DNA of 64,000 bases from Macrosoma leucophasiata (Eukaryota; Arthropoda; Insecta; Lepidoptera; Hedylidae), in NCBI GenBank assembly GCA_036365455.1, contig JAWQUS010000027.1:15426501-15490500 (forward strand). The letters are read 5' to 3'. Both the position numbers and the translations under genes were made by a program. The notes beneath the pieces are model-generated. The model was not told where the DNA came from, ran no database searches, and saw nothing but the letters and a program-made list of their open reading frames with translations. Position 1 is the stretch's first letter, and each line of letters begins with the position of its first letter. Shown here in pieces: positions 32,180 through 42,255 of this stretch.

Positions 32180-33455
32180 CAGTTTATTATCTATACCTAC
32201 TAATACATATTATAAATCTGAAGAGTTTGTTTGTTTACTTGAACGCGCTAATCTCAGGAACAACAGGTGAGATATGAAAAATTCTTTCAGTGTTAGATAG
32301 CTCATTTATCGAGAAAGGGCTATAGGCTATATATTGAGAGCTTCCGCTACGTGCGCTACATAAACAGTTAAAGTATCGCAAAAATCGTGTAGCTATGACC
32401 AGAATTGTTCGCCTCTAAAAGTTCTAAAAATAAGTCCGCAGCAGCATATGTCTGTCTATCTTTTAAGGTTAGCTCACTATATCCCTTTTAAAGATAACCA
32501 AAGGAGATGTTGCAAAAATGTATGGACCTCCGGCCATGTACACAATATCATTAAACAGGCAAAATCAATATAAAAACGTTTTTTTATTGCATATTTTCAC
32601 TTATTTAGCTTTGTTTGCAGTTACAAAACATAATTTGCAGTTAGAATTGCAACTCAAAACTAACATGGCGAATATGGCGGGCGATGTCATTTTGACATTT
32701 TTATTTTTTAAATTGTATTTTGATTATATAGTACTTGGAGAAAAAGTAATATTTTCTACATACTATCAAAATCGATTGATCCCAAGTGTCGGCTGTATCG
32801 CCGCCATGTTTAACAACGTTGAAAATGATAAAATCGTTTGAATTAAATGTGGTTGTAACTCTAAAATATATTCTTGAATAAATTAATTGTATTTTTTTCA
32901 GATTCTTTTTAATTTACCCATTATTTGAGGACGTGTACGTACCAGAGCCGAGCTCGCAACATCTCCTTTGTACTTAAATAATGCATTATTTACGAAGGTG
33001 TTTTTATCCTTATTCTTATACAAATAAATACGTTATTCATCACAAGTATGATGGTGGGGTCAAAAGTCTTAGGAATCGGCGTGCATGTATGAAGAGAATG
33101 ATGAAGGTAGACGAGGCACGAGAGATTTGTCTGAACCGGGATATCTGGCGCTCTACACTCTCTGCCTACCCCGTTAGGGACCTGGCGTGAAGATACATAC
33201 ATACATCACAAGCATTTAATTTAAAACAAAATTTCCCTTTAGGTACATCATTCGATTTAAATTAGTATCTTGGGAGCATCGACGGGGAGAGAAGCTGCGT
33301 TGTGTCTTCGATGCTTGGAAGATATCGCAGTTTTTAAATAACGTCACAGCAAAATTACGAGTATAGAAATCAATTGCTGTTCGTTAGTTTTAGTTCAGTA
33401 TTTTTTTTTTATCTTTACTTTAAAGCGATACGATGTTCGCCGGGTCAGCTAGTTA
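32180..33455 (+). repeat. Dispersed lepidopteran repeat, interrupted
   Basis: GAACGCGCTAATCTCAGGAA, AATTCTTTCAGTGTTAGATA and GAGAAAGGGCTATAGGCTAT open a repeat that is common in moth genomes; CGCCGGGTCAGCTAGTTACC at 33437-33457 is its usual other end. The LINE fragment at 33059-33206 is inserted within. The open frame at 32518-32841 lies in it and is not convincing. Confidence 0.6.
33059..33206 (+). repeat. LINE 3' end (YPVRD family)
   Basis: In frame: SLRNRRACMKRMMKVDEARE then ICLNRDIWRSTLSAYPVRDL and stop, followed by a GATACATACATACAT tail. This is the end of a LINE reverse-transcriptase polyprotein with a tetranucleotide 3' repeat instead of poly(A). Related scraps: 1318, 5552 (-), 17842, 33884, 51050 (-). 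Confidence 0.85.
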
Positions 33456-34032
33456 CCTATAAAAGGCGATAGAGGCAAATCCAACTTGCACTGAGTAACA
33501 AATTAGTTGACCAGCTTCGTCCACAAGCAACTCTACTAGGGCTTTATTAATTCAATATCTTAATATATTTACAAATTTTTGCTGCATCTTTCATATACGA
33601 TGTTGCCGTACGTAAATTTGGGCCACGGTAGTGCCTCCGCCAAGACGAGCCAAACGAGCGCAAGGGCTCTACCTACCGTTTCTCGAAATGCTTCGTCGTG
33701 TTTTTGATACCACTTAACTTGGGTTAAGATATAGAAAATTCATGTATCTATGTAACTTTTCAACTTCATTTGTAACAGTTGCGTTGCATGTTGCGCTGGA
33801 AAGTTTTTCTCCTTCACTTCAAGATATTTATAAAGCTCGTTCTTGACCTTTTTGATGAATTGATATGCTTGTCTTTGCATATCTCTCTCTACCCCGGATT
33901 TGACTTGAAGATACATACATACATGTGCATGATCTATTAAGTGAGCTTGAATTTTTATTTGTTTGTTGTTTTATTAGTTTTAATTTAAATATTTCCAGTT
34001 ACCTACTCTTTTTGGTAGAAACTTTTTTGTGA

Positions 34033-35316
34033 AAGAGTACCAAATTATTAAAATGTATTCATGTCGGTACCACTTCGAATCTCAGTGAAATACATAACAA
34101 GCAATTGTTAACAATAGACTTGACTGGTGATGATACCATTAAGCAGTGTCCAATTTTGAGTAGTAGGAATAAATTCAAAAAGTATAGACGCCTGAATAAA
34201 AATATTAAAAGGAAACTAAAATCATTAAATTCATTAAAACGTGCTGTTAAATCAAAAAATAAACTAAGGGAACAGCGATCAAATTTAATAAAAGAGTTAG
34301 ATGCTTTCTGTGTTGAATTAGAGCTTTCCAGGCACTCACATGATACTGACTCACGAGACTTTACACGACAATTACTCCAAAAAGATCAAGAAATTAAGGC
34401 AATCTTTAATAAATATAAAGCATCACAAGTTCAACTATCTCAACGTTTACAAGAGGCTAGTGAACTTGTTGACTTAGTCACATACAATGCAGAGAGATAT
34501 GAATCATTAACTAAGAACAATTTAATTACTTGTTCTCACTGTCCAAAAGCTTCTGTGCCTACAATCATTACTCCGAACACATCTGCAAATACTCAGATTG
34601 ATGGCACATATAAAACATTGCTATTTTCAGATAGATTGGGATCAGGTTTTGGATCCTTATTAAAGGATCATTTGACAAGCAATATAATTAATCATTGCTA
34701 CCCTGACCAATCATATAAGCAAATAATTAATAAAATTAAGAATACAAAAATTGACAGTGATTCAACTTTAATAATAATGTTGGGAAATAGCTTAGGTCTC
34801 AAAAAAAAGGACATTGTTGATGGTGTTGATACCTTATTAAATCTGAATGTTAAAAATATAATGGTTTGTGCATTTCCCTACTCAGAATCATTGACACAAA
34901 GGGAAAATAATTGTATTTATTATTTGAACAATGTAATTCATACATTGACTTGTCGTCATAGTGACAAATTATTTTATTTTGACACTAATAAGTTTATTAG
35001 TGGATTTAAATTGACACGGGAAACTATGTATCTTCCCAAAAAATATAGGAAATTACTGGCTACGCTGATAGCTTATAATATTAACAATGCTATATGTAAT
35101 ATAGCAAATGCTATTAGTAGTTTAGAGAGTAACATAAGTGTTACCAATAATTTTATGAATGACGTAGAGTGTAATAGCATCCAACCCCTGATGACATCTG
35201 CCAACACCAGGGACTCTGAGTATTCTCTGGCTCAGGGGGGAAATACAAACTGTACATCCTCGCTGACTGGTGTTGGCGGAGGCGTCTTGGGTTGCACTCT
35301 CAATTATTTAAACTAG
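34033..35316 (+). CDS. Retrotransposon ORF1 protein (coiled coil plus SGNH-like)
   Basis: The frame is open from 34033 (after TGA at 34030) to TAG at 35314-35316, about 427 codons. It has no ATG before 34777 (MLGNSLG), so the native start is missing, mutated or non-AUG; TTG at 34105 is only the first near-cognate. In order: a hydrophobic-acidic LLTIDLTGDD near the start; a very basic stretch (FKKYRRLNKNIKRKLKS); a helical, coiled-coil-like region; CSHC; then an SGNH-hydrolase-like domain with IIMLGN as the block containing the conserved Asn and a YLPKKYRKLLATLI end. The usual Ser block (GDS) reads FSDRLGSG and no His-Asp pair is evident, so esterase activity is doubtful. It probably binds RNA in the retrotransposon particle (family knowledge). 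Confidence 0.85.
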   Translation, partial: KSTKLLKCIHVGTTSNLSEIHNKQLLTIDLTGDDTIKQCPILSSRNKFKKYRRLNKNIKRKLKSLNSLKRAVKSKNKLREQRSNLIKELDAFCVELELSRHSHDTDSRDFTRQLLQKDQEIKAIFNKYKASQVQLSQRLQEASELVDLVTYNAERYESLTKNNLITCSHCPKASVPTIITPNTSANTQIDGTYKTLLFSDRLGSGFGSLLKDHLTSNIINHCYPDQSYKQIINKIKNTKIDSDSTLIIMLGNSLGLKKKDIVDGVDTLLNLNVKNIMVCAFPYSESLTQRENNCIYYLNNVIHTLTCRHSDKLFYFDTNKFISGFKLTRETMYLPKKYRKLLATLIAYNINNAICNIANAISSLESNISVTNNFMNDVECNSIQPLMTSANTRDSEYSLAQGGNTNCTSSLTGVGGGVLGCTLNYLN

Positions 35317-38258
35317 ATTTTAAGACAGAAGAAGTTACCAATAATGAACATATTAATAAACCGGTATCTTCTGGCATTTGCACTTTTAATAAAGTCAACA
35401 GTTTGGTAGTATTACACCAAAATATTCAAGGGTTGCATTCCAAATTATTGGAATTAGAACTAGTTCCGGAGAAATTCCAGTATGACATTGTTTGTTTAAC
35501 TGAACATTGGTTAAAAGAAAACCAAATCATGATTAATTATAAGAATTATTCTGTTGTTAGTTGTTACAATAGAAAAGTTATGCAACATGGTGGCACTTTA
35601 ATTTTGATAAAAAACTCAATTAAATCCAGGGAACGTAAAGACATAGTTGAGTTATCGATTGAACATATTGTAGAAGTTTCTTGTGTTGAGCTGGATAAGC
35701 ATATAATAGTGTGCGTTTATAGACCACCAAATTATCAGAATTTGAATATGTTTGAGTCCACTATGGAAGATTTGTTAAAAAAACTATGTTCAGGTAGAAA
35801 GTCTGTAATTGTATGTGGTGATTTTAACATTAATATTTTAGAAAATAATTCAAACAGCAATAGGCTACTGAATCTATTTAAATCATTCAACTTACGCAAT
35901 GTTTTTTTGGAACCCACCCGAGTGAGCCCAACCTCGGCAACTTGTATAGATAATATCTTTTGTGAATGTAAATATATATCTACAAATATTGTTAACTATT
36001 TGCCATCTGATCATAGCGACCAGACAATTACTTTTGAAGTAGATAAACCTTCCAGCAAAATTGAAAAAACACATAGACCAGTAACATCTGTTAGATTGAA
36101 TAACTTCAATAATATTTTAAAAGAAAAATTATATTTTCAAAATTTTGACATAAGTAGTGCAAATGATTTTTATGCACAATTTTTTGATACTATTAATACA
36201 CATTTTAATAATATCTTTAAAATTAGAACAAGAACCGCAAAGTGTAAATTTAGTTTTTGTGACTGGGCAACTGATGGCATTCGAAGAAGTAGGGAACGAT
36301 TATTTGAACTTTATGGTCTTAAAACTTATATGCAAAATCCAAATTTTAACAAGTATGTCGCTACATATTCAAAAATTTTTAAAAGTGTATGTAAAAACGC
36401 AAAGTCAATTTATATAAGCAATAAAATTAAAAATGCAGACGATAAAATGAAGGCGACCTGGAAAATAATAAATAGTGAAACGGGCAAAAACAAGCGGTCT
36501 GAAACTCGTGTCCTTTTGGAGACACCACAGGGTATTTTAGGCTCAGATTTAGACATTGCTACACACTTTGAAGATTACTTTGCTAATATTCCATTCAAAA
36601 TTACGGCACCTTTAAATTCTTCTACTGGAATATCGATTGACATTCTTAAAAGGAACGTAGAGCCTTGTCATATTAAATTAACATTTAGTCATATTAGTCC
36701 ACAAACAATCATATCCACATTTAATCAGCTCAAAAACAAAGCTACTGAAGATATTTATGGTATGTCTATTAAAGTGTGTAAATCGATTATTAGTACTGTA
36801 GCGCCTTATTTATCTTCAATTTTTAATTTATGTATTGAGCAGGGAATCTTTCCGGATTTATTAAAACTGAGCAAAGTCGTACCATTATTTAAATCAGGGG
36901 ATAGTAAAGACCCGAATAATTATAGGCCGGTATCTGTTCTTCCCGTTATCAGTAAAGTTTTCGAGAAAGTGATACTTAATCAATTGCTGCAGCACTTTAA
37001 TAAAAATAAGATCTTACACCACCAACAATTTGGTTTCACAAAAGGTTGTAATACAATTGATGCCGGTGTTGCTTTACTTAAACATATTTATGAAGCTTGG
37101 GAAGATTCGCAGGATGCTATAGGAATCTTTTGCGACCTTTCAAAAGCATTTGACTGCGTGGACCATAATACGTTAATGTGCAAACTTGAGCACTATGGCC
37201 TTGGATGTAAAGCCCTTCAACTTATTAAATCATATCTAGTAAACCGGGAACAGAAAATACAAGTTAACGGAGTAAAATCACCAGGCTCTAAAGTAGAAAT
37301 GGGTGTACCACAGGGCTCGATATTAGGTCCATTTCTGTTTTTAGTATATATAAATGATTTGCTCCATTTGATGCCCATCAGTGAGCCTAAAACAATTTTA
37401 TTTGCCGATGATACCTCGCTGGTCTTTAAAGTGAATAGAAAAGAACCAAATTATGATACTATTAATAAAGCCATACAAGAAGTACATAATTGGTTTACAG
37501 TAAATAATCTTGCATTAAATAGTAAAAAAACTAAATGTATTCGTTTTACTCTTCCAAATGTCAAAAGTAAAGAAGGGGAAATATTCTTCAACAATGATAA
37601 AACACAATTTGTTAGTGAAGCTGTCTTCTTGGGTATAACGCTTGATTCAAAATTGCAATGGGGTCCTCATATTAAACTGTTAGGAAAACGTCTAAGTTCT
37701 GCTGCTTATGCCGTCAGGAAGATTAGACAGTTAACGGATGTCGACACTGCGAGACTCGTTTATTTCAGCTACTTTCACAGTGTCATGTCCTACGGTATTT
37801 TGTTGTGGGGTCGGGCAGCTGAAATTGATTCAATATTTATATTACAAAAGAGAGCTATTAGAGCGATATATAACTTAAATAGTCGTGACTCCTTGAAAGA
37901 ATTATTCAAGCAAATAAATATAATGACGGTCCCTTGCCAATATATTTATGAAAATATATTGTATGCTAGGAAAAACTTGCACTTATTTAAGAAAATTAAT
38001 GATATACATACTTATAATACCAGAAATAAAAATAAATTAGTATTTCCAAGTTTTCGCCTATCGAAAACACATAAATGTTTCTTAACATGTTGTATACAGT
38101 TTTATAACAAAATTCCGTCCAACATTCTTGAACTTACAGATAATAAATTTAAGTCATGTATTAAACGCACACTATGTAAAAATGCGTACTATAGACTCGA
38201 TGACTATCTAAAGGATAGAGATGCCTGGACAAATGCTGGTCTAGCTCCACAAGACTAA
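35220..38258 (+). CDS. Retrotransposon ORF2: endonuclease-reverse transcriptase
   Basis: Open from 35220 to TAA at 38256-38258, in the -1 frame relative to ORF1. Counting from TTG at 35292 it has 988 residues. APE endonuclease motifs come first: HQNIQGLHSK, TEHWL, GGTLILIK, VYRPPNY, CGDFNIN, CIDNIF, SDHSDQ. The reverse transcriptase follows: VVPLFKSGD, NNYRPVSVLP, QFGF, DLSKAFDCVDH, GVPQGSILGP, the catalytic FADD at 37401-37412 (residue 704), NSKKTK and FLGITLDS. No RNase H. No stop or frameshift interrupts it. The first ATG (35529) is inside the endonuclease domain, so expression should depend on ORF1 by frameshift or reinitiation. Role: nicks target DNA and primes reverse transcription there. 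Confidence 0.95.
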   Translation, partial: VFSGSGGKYKLYILADWCWRRRLGLHSQLFKLDFKTEEVTNNEHINKPVSSGICTFNKVNSLVVLHQNIQGLHSKLLELELVPEKFQYDIVCLTEHWLKENQIMINYKNYSVVSCYNRKVMQHGGTLILIKNSIKSRERKDIVELSIEHIVEVSCVELDKHIIVCVYRPPNYQNLNMFESTMEDLLKKLCSGRKSVIVCGDFNINILENNSNSNRLLNLFKSFNLRNVFLEPTRVSPTSATCIDNIFCECKYISTNIVNYLPSDHSDQTITFEVDKPSSKIEKTHRPVTSVRLNNFNNILKEKLYFQNFDISSANDFYAQFFDTINTHFNNIFKIRTRTAKCKFSFCDWATDGIRRSRERLFELYGLKTYMQNPNFNKYVATYSKIFKSVCKNAKSIYISNKIKNADDKMKATWKIINSETGKNKRSETRVLLETPQGILGSDLDIATHFEDYFANIPFKITAPLNSSTGISIDILKRNVEPCHIKLTFSHISPQTIISTFNQLKNKATEDIYGMSIKVCKSIISTVAPYLSSIFNLCIEQGIFPDLLKLSKVVPLFKSGDSKDPNNYRPVSVLPVISKVFEKVILNQLLQHFNKNKILHHQQFGFTKGCNTIDAGVALLKHIYEAWEDSQDAIGIFCDLSKAFDCVDHNTLMCKLEHYGLGCKALQLIKSYLVNREQKIQVNGVKSPGSKVEMGVPQGSILGPFLFLVYINDLLHLMPISEPKTILFADDTSLVFKVNRKEPNYDTINKAIQEVHNWFTVNNLALNSKKTKCIRFTLPNVKSKEGEIFFNNDKTQFVSEAVFLGITLDSKLQWGPHIKLLGKRLSSAAYAVRKIRQLTDVDTARLVYFSYFHSVMSYGILLWGRAAEIDSIFILQKRAIRAIYNLNSRDSLKELFKQINIMTVPCQYIYENILYARKNLHLFKKINDIHTYNTRNKNKLVFPSFRLSKTHKCFLTCCIQFYNKIPSNILELTDNKFKSCIKRTLCKNAYYRLDDYLKDRDAWTNAGLAPQD
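35235..35241 (+). promoter_or_regulatory. Candidate -1 frameshift site
   Basis: G GGG GGA fits the X XXY YYZ slippery pattern in the ORF1 frame (codons GGG GGA at 35236-35241). It lies 15 bases after the ORF2 frame opens (35220) and about 75 bases before the ORF1 stop. No downstream pseudoknot was established. Confidence 0.35.
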
Positions 38259-38677
38259 ACAATAATTTTGTGAAATGAATGTGCATTGTACTTGACATTG
38301 TAAAACATAGTTATAAGTTTCATATTGTGAAAATAGTTTTAAGGAACATATTTTGAAAAGACCCTACTGAGTTTTGTTTTGGCAGGTTTTTTCTCAGTAA
38401 TGTGGGCTTTGGAACTCTGCCAGTGAATGACAAGGAATGTCCCATATTTTTTTGTTTAGTCTTATCTTGCCGTTTGTAAAAGAGAGTATGGAACATTCTG
38501 TTGATACCTATTTTTATTATTAAGTATTTTTGGACTATTATTAATTTATTTACTTTGACATATTAATCAACGTATCAGCTGTTATTCGCTTTAATTTTAT
38601 ATTTGTAATTTGACCTATCACAAGCAAATTCTATTATTTCCAAGTGATTAAATGAATTTTTGAGTTTGAGTTTGAGT
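38259..38677 (+). other. Retrotransposon 3' UTR with TTTGAG end
   Basis: Ends GAATTTTTGAGTTTGAGTTT then GAGT. The last 160 bases recur at 3234-3394. Confidence 0.9.
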
Positions 38678-38679
38678 AA

Positions 38680-39368
38680 ACATTGTGGAAAATATATTTA
38701 CGTAGACGAGAGACAAATCTGCAAGTACAATTTCCACAATCGAAAATCGTTGTATAGAAAAAAAAATAACCCCAAATTAACTTTTGAAGTCGCTCACTGG
38801 TGTAATTTTATTACCCTTTTAGTCTGGATTGTTGGGGTATTGGTAGGTTGATGGCTCTTTAGTCCGTATGCCCCAATAGGCACAAAGACCCTCGTAGCAG
38901 CGGTTTGTGACGACAAACTTAAACTTAGGAAGTGGCCATAGGAGTTGGGTAGTATGGAGTAATTTCTCACAAAAATAATTATTTAAATTTTATGTATATA
39001 GTTTAATACAATATACAATCTATAACATAATAAATGCAAACCCCAAAAGTTTTTCTTGAACATGTTTAAATTTAACTGTTAGGAATTTCATTTTAAATTA
39101 AACAGGGTGACATTTTTCAGTTACTAGAAAAAATCAACAAAGTATATTGAAGTTAAAAAATCTGTATGTAGATTATAAATTCTGTGGCCGTTTTTTTAAA
39201 CTAATTTCAGGGCATGCAATTACTACGGTGCGTTATATATGTAGATATAGCTAAATATATTACATACCAACATTTTATACTCATTACGTATATCTTACGA
39301 ATATCGTTTTGTACAAACTGTACAAGTTAATGGTTCAAACGGAGAGAACGTGCACTAGTAGAGCGAAC
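38680..39368. other. Spacer, no feature recognised
   Basis: AT-rich flank of the retrotransposon; nothing supported. Confidence 0.5.
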
Positions 39369-39369
39369 C

Positions 39370-39680
39370 CATAGAACAACACGGGCCACCGACCGCGGCG
39401 GACCGGAGGGGAGTAGCCATAATTATTATGCAGGCTTTCCCCTCTGTCAAAGTGCAAGACCAAATGGTCCTATGTCTGTCACCCAGATATTTAAATGTGT
39501 GCGTGAAATTGTTTATGTATTTTGTTAAAGTAAAGGTGTGAGTTTTGGAGTTATAGACGATTTTTGTAGTGTGTGTGTGTCACACGTACCTATTCCCCCC
39601 CCGCAAAACGGACAGACTGTTTAGCATCGGTAATAAACGCTATGGCTACTCCCCACCGGTCTTCACCGGGTTGCTCTATG
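39370..39680. mobile_element. GC-rich TIR element (MITE-like), both ends present
   Basis: Left end CATAGAACAACACGGGCCAC, CGCGGCGGACCGGAGGGGAG, TAGCCATA; right end is the inverted relative (TATGGCTACTCCCCACCGGT ... GGGTTGCTCTATG), so terminal inverted repeats of about 50 bp. Inside: AGGCTTTCCCCTCTGTCAAA, AAATGGTCCTATG, GACGATTTTTGTAGTG. No ORF. Relatives at 53252-53546, 48396-49763 and 7838 (half). It lies just beyond the terminal coding exon of receptor copy B. Confidence 0.85.
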
Positions 39681-39777
39681 TGCGAACCATTTGTATCCAT
39701 ACTGTGACGATTACGCGCACGGTGACAATCGTGTACCTATACATAATGGTACAGCATTCTCAATGGACATGTGTTTG

Positions 39778-39780
<3 letters not shown>

Positions 39781-39806
<26 letters not shown>
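39781..39806. repeat. (GA)n followed by (GC)n
   Basis: About 13 AG units directly followed by CGCGCGCGCC, within the region downstream of copy B's stop codon. Confidence 0.95.
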
Positions 39807-39812
<6 letters not shown>

Positions 39813-39901
39813 CGCGCCTGTGGTTCGAGTGTTCTAGGTACAGCCAATGTGGTATGTGCAATTATGAAGGTCGTGTAGGTATAAATAATTATACGCTTTA
39901 A

Positions 39902-40098
39902 TCAATGGAAATGTGTTCGGACCGAGACGGCGCGCACGGGTGGTGCGAGTGGTCTGGGTGTGGTGGTAGTTGGTGCAGCGGTAATGGTCGGTTGTCTGCG
40001 CAGAGAGGTACAGGACGAGCACGTCGGCACCCGCTGCAGTCTACTGACGCAGCTGCTCGTCGTGCCGCGACGCGTCATGCCGTTCGCGCCAACTAGAT
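39902..40098 (-). CDS. RYa-R: RYamide-type receptor copy B, terminal exon
   Basis: Acceptor TTTTCCACACAG, then two bases completing a split codon, 64 codons and TGA at 39904-39902. It encodes a basic, Thr/Ser/Pro-rich tail: LVGANGMTRRGTTSSCVSRL ... APPVRAVSVRTHFH. The final block matches copy A (RALSVRSHFS), which anchors this exon across a 10,080-bp intron. The total coding length of copy B is then 650+199+69+159+88+197 = 1362 nt, a multiple of three (453 residues plus stop), within the usual size of insect RYamide receptors. Confidence 0.83.
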
Positions 40099-40274
40099 CT
40101 GTGTGGAAAATAAATTATTGTTAATAAATCTTTGACAAACAAACTAAAACACCCACATAATATTCAGATTACGTAGGAAAAGTAAAAGGCAGGCTGTGTA
40201 TTTGACCTACGTTTACTGTAACCTCATATAAGTTATCTACATTATACTATTTACTATATTTACCATATTATCTA

Positions 40275-40420
40275 ACTATATATATATAAAAATCAATTTC
40301 TGTTCGTTAGTCTCGCTAAAACTCGAGAACGGCTGAAGCGATTTGGCTAATTTTAGTTTTGAACGATTTTTGGAAGTTCAGGGAGGGTTTAAAAGGTAAG
40401 AAAATATGAAAAAATTGAAG
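40275..40420 (+). repeat. Dispersed lepidopteran repeat
   Basis: ATCAATTTCTGTTCGTTAGT, CTCGAGAACGGCTGAAGCGA, TTTGGAAGTTCAGGGAGG: common in moth genomes; class not determined. Confidence 0.55.
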
Positions 40421-40424
40421 GGGA

Positions 40425-41135
40425 ATAGTAAAAAACACAATTTCATTTTTAGGCCAGGTTGAAATATACATCATTATTCATATTTTATTCTGAAATCATC
40501 CACCTTTAGTGTGCTAAGAATAAAAAAACACATTAGAAATATCGATATTTATCATATTTTTCCTGTGGCTCAGAACGTTAATGTGTAGGTATGTAGCGTA
40601 ACGGCAAAAAACTAAAATAGATTTCATTTGAAATTATTATCATATTCAGATACTTCAACATCTATGAAGAGCATACCTTGTAAGTACTACTAGGTAGTAG
40701 GTAGGTAATTAGGTACGCGTTGTAGCAGTCCTAAAAAAATTAACCAAATGCATGTTGGATTTTAACAAACAAGTGATGATTATATGTATGACAATAATTA
40801 TTTACAATTATAACTTTACGAGAACTGAATTTGGCACGTAATGTACCTACTCGAATGAAGTAGGTACCTATAAAATTCTGGAGCTCTCTCGAATTTTCTA
40901 GCTACCTAAAAACGCGTACCACTACTCATTTGTTACTAAAAGTGGGTAAAAACCAATCGTCATAACACTCCATTAACTTTACATTAGGGACTTACAGTCT
41001 TTTAATAAAAATATTACTATTTTGAATCGCGTTTCGTGAAAAGTACAATACAGGTGTTAAGTCAGGCATGTAACAAAGCAACGTGCTTCTATCAGATTAC
41101 ACGCACACAAAAGGTAATAAAAGAAAAGTAATAAG
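40425..41135. other. Intron 5 of copy B, no feature recognised
   Basis: AT-rich, nothing supported. Confidence 0.5.
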
Positions 41136-41139
41136 AAAA

Positions 41140-41475
41140 ACCGGTCAAGTGGGTGTCGGCCCACGCGCAGTGTAGGGTTCCGTGGTTTTTAGGTTTGAAT
41201 AATGTCATGAAAAAAATAAATAACTTAACATTTTCTATGGATTTGTTCGAAATTTTGGACTAAAATACATTTGGCAGACTATTGCTCGCAAACTTGTAAA
41301 GACAACTTAAGTGTGATAGTTTTCTTTTTAATTTCGTTTTATGTAACTACTATTGCCGTTTCTAACGTTTGAATTTCTAACAACAACCGTTAAGTTAGTA
41401 GAGGGGGGGGGGGACACTTGACTTTAAACGAAAATTGGCACTTTAAAGCTGAATAAGTCACGAACAGTTAAATAA
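41140..41475 (+). repeat. Dispersed repeat (ACCGGTCAAGTG family)
   Basis: ACCGGTCAAGTGGGTGTCGG, GCGCAGTGTAGGGTTCCGTG and, after a G-run, GACACTTGACTTTAAACG with GCTGAATAAGTCACGAACAG. The same blocks occur in reverse at 60695-61345. Confidence 0.8.
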
Positions 41476-41479
41476 ATCG

Positions 41480-42050
41480 AAAACTGATATTTGCATACCC
41501 CTAACATTTTTGAAAGACCTTTCCAACGATATCCCACACTATATAGAAAACAAAAAAATATTTTTTTTGCGAGTTAGTAGGTACTTACATGTTCCTAGTG
41601 CAAGTACCCTAAAAAATTTTTTTTTTCTAGTGAGACACTGTTTTTTTGTGCTCTTTGATCTTCCAAAAATAATGCTATTTTTTCACGGAGCTCATACACC
41701 CCTGTTCAGAACTTTTCCTCGAGTTATCCAACGTGGTACAACCAGTGTGGTACTAAAGAGAATTACATTTTGCACCAACTTCATCGTATAAAACTTTGAA
41801 GATTCATAAAGAACATGTATTTTTACCACTTTCACCAGTATTTTCATTCGTATTATCTTATCCACACTGTATGCTTTATGTTCCACTTCAACACCCCATC
41901 AAACAAGTCCAAAGGACTATCAAAAGCACCTCCACCTCACTAAATTCTAGAGGTACCTTACCTTACCGTACCTTAATACATCAAAGAATCTCGACTCTTT
42001 GAATATACCCATTGTGTGCAGTGAATACATAAGATATATTTTCGGGTAAT
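41480..42050. other. Intron 5 of copy B, no feature recognised
   Basis: Only AT-rich sequence and T-runs. Confidence 0.5.
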
Positions 42051-42054
42051 AGTT

Positions 42055-42255
42055 ATAGGTTGGCGTCGGGACGTGAACCCATCGCCCACTAGCGGAAGAA
42101 TTTTCTTCCACTGGAGGAGAATTCTTCCACTAGTGCAGTCAGTGAACCGAACAAAGGCGGTCAAACCACTCCAATGGGGCGGTTGTAAGTTTGTGCAATA
42201 ACTGGAGATGGGTAGCAGCGCTCTGCGATAAAACTACCGCCGCTGCGATGGCCAA
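42055..42255 (-). repeat. Dispersed repeat (CACTAGCGGAAGAATT family)
   Basis: CGTCGGGACGTGAACCCATC, CACTAGCGGAAGAATTTTCT, AGTCAGTGAACCGAACAAAG, GGTCAAACCACTCC: reverse of the 58400-58660 segment. Confidence 0.7.

Larger units (their letters stand above)
33940..38677 (+). mobile_element. Non-LTR retrotransposon, nearly full length
   Basis: Two long overlapping ORFs, a 420-bp 3' UTR and a TTTGAG-repeat 3' end. ORF1 has coiled-coil and SGNH-like regions; ORF2 has an APE-type endonuclease and a reverse transcriptase without RNase H. Such an ORF1 with a microsatellite 3' end suggests the CR1/L2-like branch (inferred, no tree). The 5' boundary is uncertain: another LINE tail ends about 33930, and ORF1 has no ATG, so a short 5' truncation is likely. 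3'-only relatives are at 3234-3394 and 44665-44835. Confidence 0.9.

Noticed and set aside
32518..32841. 107-codon + strand open frame
   Set aside because: Lies inside a dispersed lepidopteran repeat (32180-33455) and shows no domain; composition is that of translated AT-rich DNA.
39781..39820. Regulatory GA/GC element
   Set aside because: A simple (GA)n(GC)n microsatellite is sufficient explanation; no further evidence for function.
39569..40096. Plus-strand open frames opposite the receptor terminal exon
   Set aside because: Shadow frames: 39905-40096 is the complement of the copy B terminal exon, and 39569-39901 runs through a TIR element and a (GA)n tract.
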